NCBI GenBank assembly: GCA_963832965.1
Contig: CAWHVW010000003.1
Coordinates: 868,001 to 932,000, forward strand
Direction of reading: 5' to 3'
Source of the DNA: CAWACP01 sp963832965
GTDB taxonomy: Bacteria; Acidobacteriota; Terriglobia; Bryobacterales; Bryobacteraceae
DNA: 64,000 bases
Shown here: piece after piece, positions 29,201 to 35,171 of the stretch
Layout of the letters: the number at the start of each line of letters is the position of its first letter
Numbering within the stretch: the stretch's first letter is position 1
Notes under the pieces: model-generated
What the model was told of the DNA's origin: nothing
Databases searched by the model: none
The model's input: the letters and a program-made list of their open reading frames with translations, nothing else
Made by a program: the position numbers and the translations under genes

Positions 29201-30234
29201 TACAGACTTCCGTCACGGGTCTCGGTGGCCATGGCGGTCTCATTCGACGGCAGACCTTCCTTGACGGTGAACGTGGTGAAGCGGGTGTCGCGGAAGCGGT
29301 CCAGTCCGCTTGCGGTGCCCACCCAGAGGCTTCCTTCGCGATCCTCGAACAGCGAGAGAACCCGGCTGTCGCTCAGGCCATCGAGCGCGCTGAAGGAGGA
29401 GACCCGACCGCCGGACATTCGCCACAGCCCGGCGGCATTCGAGGCGATCCACAGATTGCCATCCCGGTCCGTGCGAACGGCGTTCACGGCGCCGCGGATT
29501 TTTTCTCGAGCTACCGGTTCGGCACCGCGCCCGCTGAGGTCCATCTGATACAGCCCGTCCAGCGTGCCCAGCCACGCCCGCCCATCGCTACTCTCCGCCA
29601 GAGCGGTGGTTCGCAGGTTGTCATGAAACCGGTCAAACGTGGTGAGGCGGCCCTGGCTCCAGGAATAGAGCGCCGTCGAGCCTCCGATCCACACCGTGCC
29701 CTGCTCGTCTTCGAGGAAGCCGTAGATCCATCCGGTGCCCCGCAGCAGCATGCGCAGGCCGCCGTTTTCGACGACGTAGATGAAGTCGTCGGCGCCGACG
29801 AAAACCTGGTGCTCGCGGGATTCGAACATGACTCTCACGCTGCCGTCGGGCAGCGCGGCGGGTGGCCGGTAATCCGAGAAGACCCCATCGCGGTAGAGCA
29901 GCGTCCTCGACCTGGTGCGAATCAGCAAATCGCCATCGGCGCCTTTGCAGATGGCCATGACCGGCTCATTGACGGGATGGCCTTGCACCAGCAGTTCGAC
30001 GGGGACGAACCGGACTCCATCAAACCGCACCAGGCCGGCCGAAGTCATCAGCCAGAGGTATCCGTCGGGGCTTTGCAGGATCTGATACACGGCCTCCCCG
30101 CTAAGACCGTTCTGCGAGGTCCACACATCATGACCGTACTGGTCGAGATTTCGATCCCGGTTCAGACCATAGGAGACACTTGTGGCGCACACAACCAGCA
30201 ACCAGGCAATGGCGCCGCGGAGGCGTCGGAGCAC
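26251..30234 (-). CDS. Hybrid sensor histidine kinase with periplasmic two-component propeller and two receivers
   Basis: 1327 residues. Signal peptide at 1-24. Residues about 35-670 are repeated propeller blades (for example SPDGYLWLMTSAGLVRFDG, DREGSLWVGTASGLDRF, DSAGNLWISTPNGIYR), then a Y_Y_Y domain (about 680-740, FRYRLEGYDKDWVD) and a membrane span (about 750-770). Inside are HisKA (MSHEIRTPMNG, phospho-His near 810), HATPase (ANAIKFTERGE, DTGIGIP, GGTGLGLTIS) and two receivers (CDLHMPEMDGF; LVLMDVQMPEMDGF). This architecture matches the BT3334-like hybrid two-component systems that in Bacteroides sense sugars. Here there is no DNA-binding output domain and no polysaccharide locus nearby, so the ligand is unknown. 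Confidence 0.93.
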   Translation of the reverse strand: MLRRLRGAIAWLLVVCATSVSYGLNRDRNLDQYGHDVWTSQNGLSGEAVYQILQSPDGYLWLMTSAGLVRFDGVRFVPVELLVQGHPVNEPVMAICKGADGDLLIRTRSRTLLYRDGVFSDYRPPAALPDGSVRVMFESREHQVFVGADDFIYVVENGGLRMLLRGTGWIYGFLEDEQGTVWIGGSTALYSWSQGRLTTFDRFHDNLRTTALAESSDGRAWLGTLDGLYQMDLSGRGAEPVAREKIRGAVNAVRTDRDGNLWIASNAAGLWRMSGGRVSSFSALDGLSDSRVLSLFEDREGSLWVGTASGLDRFRDTRFTTFTVKEGLPSNETAMATETRDGSLYVFCSGGGLARIRNNMVTAITRKDGLPSAYGNGMFESRDGSLWLGTTGGLTQYKDGKFKQYTAHGRLSNYYISAISEDDEGLIVTTSETLALRFRDGEVRPLTIRGQTTPLSAPGNYTFAIDRDSSGTLWFGTVRGLFKFSRGAPPSEAWQKQIDFPVTSIFNDDRGSLWLGGRVSGVTRYSIRDGRVTRYAKASGLFDDYPTRILADSAGNLWISTPNGIYRALRQQLDDLAAGRISTMQTARYDTADGMKTSEASSTAQPAGWRARDGRLWFTTQKGVVAIDPTHLHLNQMIPPVVIEEVVADGKTLHGRDGLQLTPGMDRIEFHYTSLSLLVPSRVRFRYRLEGYDKDWVDAGSSREADYTHLPPGSYQFRVIASNGDEVWNEQGASLRLALEPHLYETLWFYLFCGLAVGLIAFASQRYHTRRLRTRAGELARVVAERTEELRKAKEAAEGASRAKSEFLANMSHEIRTPMNGILGMTELTLETELTVEQRDNLTTVKQSADSLLTIINDILDFSKIEAGKLDLDSVEFNLRDSLEESVRALALRATEKNLELVCDIANNVPEMVLGDPVRLRQITVNLLANAIKFTERGEVALEVTAEEREPDRVTLHFVVRDTGIGIPRDKQDAIFAAFTQADTSTTRRYGGTGLGLTISTRLVQMLRGRLWVESEPGQGSRFHFTVRFEIGASAGPEARQAGPGDLVDTAVLIVDDNATNRRILSNMVSQWGMQAAVADGGSGAIDLLREARERGRPFALLLCDLHMPEMDGFTLVRNLREGALLDDTRVILVTSSGQRGDAARSRELGIASYLTKPLRQSELRAAILTVLGARVSDGAPPPPAKRPSLIENRCKLRVLVAEDNAVNQKVARQLIEKRGHAVVLAANGLEAIKTMKEQDFDLVLMDVQMPEMDGFEATMRIRADEKSTGRRQRIIAMTAHAMKGDRERCLACGMDGYLAKPIRASELNEALEQSESARAQMDPLPL

Positions 30235-30279
30235 GAGCCGAATCTCCCGTACTCTTATCGGCTTTTTCAGGGAAGCACC

Positions 30280-30942
30280 TTAGACCCGGCCCGCGACCAG
30301 GATCTTCGGATAGTAGAGCCGGGAGGGGTCATAACCGGCGGCCGCCCCGCCTGAGCGGACCACCGCGGCATTCCCGAACAGGGTCCGATTAGCCGCGTTG
30401 CGGGGAGCGACTCCGGGGTTCCCACGCTCGCTGATGGCGCAATCGGTGGCAGCTCCGGCGAAATCCTGGACGCGGCACGCCGCCGCGAAACGCGGGAAAG
30501 CGGGCGGCCCTCCCGGACCCAGCGCCCAGGCCATGCTCAGCAAGCCCAGTTGCGCATCCGCGGGCCAGGCGTCGAACTCTTCAAACGGCCCGTATTTCTT
30601 TAGCGACGCCTCGTTCGACGCAAGGCGGGCGGCGACGAGGGAATCGATACCGGCTTCATCGAGCCCGAGTTCGGTGAGCGCCTGGCAGGCCCGATAACCG
30701 GCCTTCGCCAGAGCCGGGTTGTTCTTGATGCGGCTCCACTCGGCGGCGATCTGCGCGGGTGTGGCCAGAACGGCGGGTTGCGCACGGAAGCGGAAGGGAA
30801 GCGGGACGGCCAGCTCAACGGGGTCGATGAGGTTGCCGACCCCCACCGTCACCAGGCCTTTGATGTCGAGGTACATCCACGGCACTACCCCCTCGAACGG
30901 TTCGTTGAACGCTCGGAACGCGGCGTTGACGGATGGATGCAA
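30280..30942 (-). CDS. T4-lysozyme-like (GH24-type) protein without signal peptide
   Basis: 220 residues. Near the N-terminus, FEGVVPWMYLDIKGLVTVGVGN places Glu17, Asp26 and Thr32 with the exact E-x8-D-x5-T spacing of the phage T4 lysozyme catalytic triad. The rest is helical, with RASNEASLKKYG-like and GLLSMAWALGPGG segments as in lysozyme C-terminal lobes. No signal peptide or membrane span is visible, so it would need help to reach peptidoglycan, or acts after lysis. No holin or phage gene is near, so it is not an obvious prophage remnant. It is separated from the kinase by only 45 bp. Confidence 0.72.
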   Translation of the reverse strand: MHPSVNAAFRAFNEPFEGVVPWMYLDIKGLVTVGVGNLIDPVELAVPLPFRFRAQPAVLATPAQIAAEWSRIKNNPALAKAGYRACQALTELGLDEAGIDSLVAARLASNEASLKKYGPFEEFDAWPADAQLGLLSMAWALGPGGPPAFPRFAAACRVQDFAGAATDCAISERGNPGVAPRNAANRTLFGNAAVVRSGGAAAGYDPSRLYYPKILVAGRV

Positions 30943-31078
30943 GGCTTCCTCCTCAATTCATATTGCCGGACCAGAATTGTAGCGCCGCGCCTGTGCGAGC
31001 ACTCTCCAGATGCTTGATTTTACTTGCAAAAGGACACGAAACAGGGTAACCTCGCATCCCACAGGAGGGAACGATGTC

Positions 31079-31525
31079 ATGCAGTTAAATGACCCTGTCC
31101 GTTCAATTCTCCAACGCAAGCGCGGTGAAATCTGGACCATTTCCCCACATGCTTCCGTTTACGACGCCATGGCCACGATGTCCGACCGGAACGTCGGCGC
31201 GCTGCTGGTGATGGAAGGCAACCGTCTGGTGGGCATCATCGCCGAGCGCGACTACGCCCGCAATATCGTGCTGAAAGGCAAATCGTCGCGCGAGACCGAG
31301 GTGCGCGAGATCATGCGAACCCCCATCACCATCACGCTCGACCACACGGTGGACGAATGCATGGCGCTGATGACGGGCGAGCGCGCGCGCCATCTGCCGG
31401 TGGTGGAGGACGGCGCGGTGGTGGGGGTGATCTCGATTGGCGATCTGGTGAACTGGATCATCTCCGCGCACGAGGACACCATCAAGCAACTGCACAGCTA
31501 TATCGCCGGATCTTACCCGGCTTAG
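31079..31525 (+). CDS. CBS-domain pair protein
   Basis: 148 residues made almost entirely of two CBS motifs: WTISPHASVYDAMATMSDRNVGALLVMEGNRLVGIIAERDYAR and MRTPITITLDHTVDECMALMTGERARHLPVVEDGAVVGVISIGDLVNW. Such stand-alone CBS pairs bind adenine nucleotides and act as energy or redox sensors; the partner is unknown. ATG 31079 lies nine bases after AGGAGGG and fits the family N-terminus; an upstream in-frame start at 31010 is less likely. It is transcribed alone on the plus strand. Confidence 0.88.
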   Translation: MQLNDPVRSILQRKRGEIWTISPHASVYDAMATMSDRNVGALLVMEGNRLVGIIAERDYARNIVLKGKSSRETEVREIMRTPITITLDHTVDECMALMTGERARHLPVVEDGAVVGVISIGDLVNWIISAHEDTIKQLHSYIAGSYPA

Positions 31526-31535
31526 TTAGAAGGCT

Positions 31536-31610
31536 GGCCGCTCCGTCACCGGTCGCGGTTCGGTAAGGCTTAGGACGTTGGCCGCTCCGTCACCGTCGCG
31601 GTTCGGTAAG
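31536..31610 (+). repeat. Two tandem cores of the MITE-like element
   Basis: GGCCGCTCCGTCACCGGTCG and, 44 bp later, GGCCGCTCCGTCACCGTCGC each continue into GGTTCGGTAAG. They match the core of the element at 62894-63024 but lack its ends. The pair lies just after the stop of the CBS gene and before the convergent methyltransferase stop. Confidence 0.75.
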
Positions 31611-31619
31611 CCGGCGGGT

Positions 31620-32270
31620 TCAGGAGATCCGAGTCAATTCCAATCCCTGGCCGATGGGGAGCGTGACGGACTGGACGCCGCCGCGCGCGCGGACGTGCGC
31701 GACGTAATCGGTCAACTCGTGCGACAGAATATTGTCGGCGACGATCACCGTGCCGGGGGCGGCGGGGATCATGTCGAAGAAGCGGATGTAGTCGTCCTTT
31801 TCGCAATCGATGAGGACGAAGTCGAGCGGAGCGGGGACTCGAGGAATGGCCAGGGCCGCGTCGCCCAGAATGAATTCGACGTGGTTGTGGAGACCGAGGC
31901 GGAGAATGGTCTCGCGCGCTTCGGCCTGGCGCTCCGGCTCGATTTCGAGAGAGGTCAGCCGGCCGCCGGTTTCGCGCGCCGCCACGGCCAGCGCGATGGT
32001 GGAGATTCCGCTGGAGCCTCCGATTTCGAGCAGCCGCCGGGCGTTGATGCCGGCAGCCAGCGCGCAGATGAATTCGGCGCTGGCGGGTTCGAGATTGCGG
32101 CGCCGCTCCGCCTTGGGGAGCTGGCGCTGGTCCTGCTGGGTTTTGCGCGCCCACAAGCGGGCGATCTCGGCACGTTCGCTGTCTTTCAGCACTGGTCCAA
32201 ATTTATCATCGGCCTTTTGGCCGGCAGAACAATTTAAGAAGGCCCCCCGAGCCGCTCGATTAACCCTCAC
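31620..32270 (-). CDS. O-methyltransferase of the catechol/caffeoyl-CoA type
   Basis: LLEIGGSSGISTIALAVA is SAM motif I, LTSLEIEPERQAEARETI motif post I, and DFVLIDCEKDDYIRFFDMI with PGTVIVADN carries the metal-binding Asp residues (IDCEKDDY, VADN) of the Methyltransf_3 family. These enzymes methylate hydroxyl groups of small aromatic molecules using Mg2+. The start is uncertain: the longest frame begins at 32270, but a GTG at 32192 (LKDSERAEIARLW) would fit the family length better. It converges on the CBS gene. Confidence 0.82.
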   Translation of the reverse strand: MRVNRAARGAFLNCSAGQKADDKFGPVLKDSERAEIARLWARKTQQDQRQLPKAERRRNLEPASAEFICALAAGINARRLLEIGGSSGISTIALAVAARETGGRLTSLEIEPERQAEARETILRLGLHNHVEFILGDAALAIPRVPAPLDFVLIDCEKDDYIRFFDMIPAAPGTVIVADNILSHELTDYVAHVRARGGVQSVTLPIGQGLELTRIS

Positions 32271-32504
32271 GGCGAAGAGACCGTTTCATAACCCGCAACG
32301 GCCTGGGACCAGTTTTCGTACCGGCGGACGTCGCCGCTCGCAACGTTGCGCAGAGGTGTCTAGAATTCCCCACGCCTCGTGATCCGCCTCTCCGGCGATG
32401 GAGCAACGGACTCTTGTCTGCAACCTAGCACGGGCCCTGGACGATGCGCGGCGGGTGTTTGGTAAGTCGCGGAGGACAGGGATTAAAGAATTTGCAGATT
32501 GCCG

Positions 32505-33245
32505 TCATCGGCTGGCGGTGACGGACGGCAGTTCCGAGCGGATGAGGGAATCGACCTGATTCCAAACACGAGGATCGGATTCGATCTCGATGTGAGGCTT
32601 CATGAAGAGCCGGGCGTACCACGGATACCCGGGGCAGCGGATGGGACTGGTCCGGTAATCGGACTGAAAATTTCCGAGGATGCGGGTGCGCAGAGGATCG
32701 ATAGCGACGATGCGGCGCTGGCCGTGAAGCAGCCCGTCGAGCTGGTAGAAATTGACGGCGCGCGCTACGTTTGCCGGGATAAAGCGGTCGTCATTGCCGG
32801 GCTTCGAAACGCTGTCCACCTGAATGGTCAGCAACACCGGAACCCCGTCCTTCTGAAGCGTTCGGGCGGTGGTGACCGCTTCAGATGCGCCCCAGCTATG
32901 CCCATAGAGAATGACGCGGGCGTTGCGTTTCTCCGCCGCGGACAGGGTCCCGTCGTGGTCGGTATCGAGCAATCGGAGGATCTGCTCATGGGCCCGCCGG
33001 CCCACGTGGTTCGCGAATACGCTGACGTCCACGCCGGGGTAATCTTTTTGCAGACGAGCGGCGAGCTGCACTTCCTGATGAACGGAATCGTTATGCCGGA
33101 CGAATCCGCCGACGAATCCCATCACGATGATTTCCGATGCAGGCGGCGCTGCCAGCGAGCGGGCGGGGCTGGCCGGGCTGGCTGCAAGGTGGTTCGAAGA
33201 GAGGAACCAGAGAAGCAGGATCGAGGTGGAAAGCCGTGGCGACAC
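32505..33245 (-). CDS. Exported alpha/beta-hydrolase-like protein with EF-hand-like insert
   Basis: Signal peptide at 1-22 (TSILLLWFLSSNHLAAS). SEIIVMGFVGGF is strand beta3 with an oxyanion-type loop, and VILYGHSWGASEAV is the nucleophile elbow GxSxG (GHSWG). Between them LLDTDHDGTLSAAE is a perfect EF-hand calcium loop (D-x-D-x-D-G-x-L-x-x-x-E). The catalytic Asp and His could be in IVAIDPLR and MKPHIEIESD. The substrate is unknown; a lipase or esterase is plausible. The combination of the elbow with an inserted EF-hand is unusual. Confidence 0.75.
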   Translation of the reverse strand: MSPRLSTSILLLWFLSSNHLAASPASPARSLAAPPASEIIVMGFVGGFVRHNDSVHQEVQLAARLQKDYPGVDVSVFANHVGRRAHEQILRLLDTDHDGTLSAAEKRNARVILYGHSWGASEAVTTARTLQKDGVPVLLTIQVDSVSKPGNDDRFIPANVARAVNFYQLDGLLHGQRRIVAIDPLRTRILGNFQSDYRTSPIRCPGYPWYARLFMKPHIEIESDPRVWNQVDSLIRSELPSVTASR

Positions 33246-33254
33246 GGGAGCGCT

Positions 33255-34076
33255 ATGAGTCTACCACCGTGCAGCTTTGGATTCCGGCCCACGGTAGGTT
33301 GTACCGTTCCCGGAGTTCCGGGTTTCTTTGCGTTCGGCGCGGGCGCCGCTGTCTGGATGAGTACGATTTACGGTTCGAACTCCGGCGGCACGGAGATGAG
33401 CAGCCTCTTCACGTTTGGTCCGGTGGGGGGCATAGCGGGAATTCTGCTGGGGGTGGGGCTGGTTTTTCGTTTTGTTCAGGGACCCGCGGGCTGGGCCAGG
33501 GGACTCATGATTGGCGCGGCTTCCCTTGCGGGATTGGCGGTTTTGATTCTTTCCGGTTTGGCGATGGAGCATACGAGTCCGGCACCTACGGCGCCATCCT
33601 CGATGCTCGTTTCTCAGGTTGAGGTTCCCGCCGCGGGGCTGGCCGGGAATCCGGTGTGGGGTTTCGAGGGCGGGTCGATTTCCAGCGTCGAAAAGAAATG
33701 TTCCGCCGAGACGTGCGCGATGCTGAAAAGGGCTATCTGGTCCCCGCTCCGTCACCGTCGCGGTTCGGTAACCACCTGCAAACAGGTAGCTACGTTTCCG
33801 AGCCGCGCGTGTAAGCGGCGAAGGCCCGTCGGGGCAGCCCGCTTCCGATACTCAGTCAGGATTTCGCGGCGGGGACCGGGGCCGTCTGGTCGCGCAGGGC
33901 CCGGATGCGCGCCTGGGAGTCCTGAATGGAGGCGAACTGGCGTTCCACGACGCCGCGCAGATCGGGTTGCAAAATCATGGTCAGCGCTTCGCGGTAGGTC
34001 TTCATGGACTGATCCTCCGCGCGTTCGGCTTCTTCGAGGGCAGCGTGTTCCTTGTTGGCCAGGACCGCGCCCTTGA
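33255..34076 (+). CDS. Small membrane protein whose 3' end runs into a repeat element
   Basis: From ATG 33255 the frame gives three hydrophobic spans (VPGFFAFGAGAAVWMSTIYG; FGPVGGIAGILLGVGLVFRFV; GLMIGAASLAGLAVLILSGLA) and a short outside part. After residue about 155 it enters the MITE-like element (MLKRAIWSPLRHRRGSV) and then reads antisense through the neighbouring gene to 34076. The first 150 residues look real; the rest is probably an insertion product. Function unknown. Confidence 0.5.
   Translation: MSLPPCSFGFRPTVGCTVPGVPGFFAFGAGAAVWMSTIYGSNSGGTEMSSLFTFGPVGGIAGILLGVGLVFRFVQGPAGWARGLMIGAASLAGLAVLILSGLAMEHTSPAPTAPSSMLVSQVEVPAAGLAGNPVWGFEGGSISSVEKKCSAETCAMLKRAIWSPLRHRRGSVTTCKQVATFPSRACKRRRPVGAARFRYSVRISRRGPGPSGRAGPGCAPGSPEWRRTGVPRRRADRVAKSWSALRGRSSWTDPPRVRLLRGQRVPCWPGPRP
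33719..33819 (+). repeat. MITE-like element, right end missing
   Basis: It starts with the terminal repeat GATGCTGAAAAGGGC, contains the core CGCTCCGTCACCGTCGCGG and the CGAGCCGCGCGTGTAA segment, and stops before the right terminal repeat. It is about 85 percent or more like the element at 62894 by eye. It interrupts the end of the upstream membrane-protein frame. Confidence 0.8.
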
Positions 34077-34326
34077 ACGATATCCACATGCCGTGGAGCG
34101 TGCCGGCCGCGCCGAGTGGATTGGAAGGCTCGAATCCGAGGCTGCGCACCGATTCCTGGATTTTCGAGGCAAATCCGGCGCGCTGAGTGGAGAGCTCGAC
34201 GAACAAGTGCTTGAGCTCGGGGTCGACGACAGCATCGGCGGCGGCCCGAAAGCCCTGCTCGGCGTCACGGTTGATGGTTATCAGGTCTTCGATGGCGTCG
34301 GCGAAGTTGTGAAGCGTTTCGACCAT
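33856..34326 (-). CDS. DUF2383 (PA2169-family) four-helix-bundle protein
   Basis: 156 residues, all helical: MVETLHNFADAIEDLITINRDAEQGFRAAADAV, ELKHLFVELSTQRAGFASKIQESVRSLG, MWISFKGAV, HAALEEAERAEDQSMKTYREAL. This matches the PA2169/YciE-like ferritin-related group, often induced by stress; the function is not known. Glu residues in the HAALEEAERAED helix could bind metal. ATG 34326 has a GGAGTG site upstream. Confidence 0.8.
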   Translation of the reverse strand: MVETLHNFADAIEDLITINRDAEQGFRAAADAVVDPELKHLFVELSTQRAGFASKIQESVRSLGFEPSNPLGAAGTLHGMWISFKGAVLANKEHAALEEAERAEDQSMKTYREALTMILQPDLRGVVERQFASIQDSQARIRALRDQTAPVPAAKS

Positions 34327-34395
34327 GGTGTCACTCCTACTGTTGGACACGCTGGCGGGGAATGTGTTTCGGTATTGGATTCGGAAGAGACAGCT

Positions 34396-34821
34396 TCAGG
34401 CGCTGCGTCCGGCGATGCCGAAGTGGGCCGCGGCGGCGAGCAGGTGGCGATCGTTGGTCCAGATTTCCGTTTCGCCTACTTCCAGCGCGGTCGCTATGTG
34501 AATGGCGTCACCGGCCCGCTGGGGAAAGTCCAGCGGGAGCCCGCGGATCAAAGTTGCCGTCTTGCGCAGCAGCGGCTCTGATACCGGCGTCAGATTCCAA
34601 ACGCCGCTTTCGACATGGCGCCGGAACAGATCGATCAACTCGCGGCCTTGCGCAAGAGTTAACGATCTCTCCCGCACGTGCCGGCGGAAGACGCAGGTCA
34701 CTTCGGGAAGCGCCCAGGACGATGAACACAAGCTGGCTGCGCGGCGTATCGCCTTGCGGACCGCGGGAGCGTCCGGTTCGTTGACGTAATACTTCGCGAG
34801 ATACGCGGAATCGAGGTACAC
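34396..34821 (-). CDS. vapC: VapC-type PIN-domain toxin
   Basis: 141 residues with the PIN acidic residues: Asp4 in YLDSAYLAKYY, Glu in ALPEVTCVFRR, Asp in RAGDAIHIATA and Asp in IWTNDRHLLAAA. Such proteins are RNases that cut tRNA or rRNA. It begins with GTG 34821, three bases after the antitoxin stop, so it is translated with its partner. Confidence 0.88.
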   Translation of the reverse strand: MYLDSAYLAKYYVNEPDAPAVRKAIRRAASLCSSSWALPEVTCVFRRHVRERSLTLAQGRELIDLFRRHVESGVWNLTPVSEPLLRKTATLIRGLPLDFPQRAGDAIHIATALEVGETEIWTNDRHLLAAAAHFGIAGRSA

Positions 34822-34824
34822 GCT

Positions 34825-35052
34825 TCAGCGGTCCTCTTCGAGAAAGCGCCCACTGTCGGTGGCTACCGACGGAAAGCGCCGCCAAAGACCGGCCATGCTG
34901 GGAAGCCGCGTTTTTGCCGGCCTCTTTGTGATGGGGCGCAATTCGGCCACGGGTTCTCCGCGACGCGCGATCACGATGACACCGCCGCCGGCGGCCTCAC
35001 GCACCAACTCGGAGGTGCGGATGTGGAGGTCGCGGACGGAGGCCGTCTTCAT
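34825..35052 (-). CDS. vapB: Phd/YefM-family antitoxin partner of VapC
   Basis: 75 residues: MKTASVRDLHIRTSELVREAAGGGVIVIARRGEPVAELRPI is the Phd/YefM DNA-binding fold; the C-terminal part (LWRRFPSVATDSGRFLEEDR) would wrap the toxin. It precedes the toxin, the usual order, and probably represses its own promoter in 35053-35171, where no gene is seen. Confidence 0.87.
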   Translation of the reverse strand: MKTASVRDLHIRTSELVREAAGGGVIVIARRGEPVAELRPITKRPAKTRLPSMAGLWRRFPSVATDSGRFLEEDR

Positions 35053-35171
35053 GTGCTACATTGTAGCACCTGCGGCCTACGCTTCGAGCTGGTGCGACAG
35101 GCCGTTAGTGGTATGGAAACAACGTCCGCTGGATCGATGCACCAGGGAAAGACTTCCGGTGTGTCACATCG

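Noticed and set aside
26752..30354. A 1200-residue open frame opposite the propeller kinase
   Set aside because: It is the GC-rich antisense shadow of the kinase, rich in His/Gln/Arg with no domain; the kinase on the other strand has clear domains throughout.
30280..30942. Prophage lysis cassette
   Set aside because: No holin, spanin, capsid or integrase genes are near the lysozyme-like gene.
34396..35052. VapBC as a novel defence system
   Set aside because: It is an ordinary PIN/Phd toxin-antitoxin pair with all expected residues.
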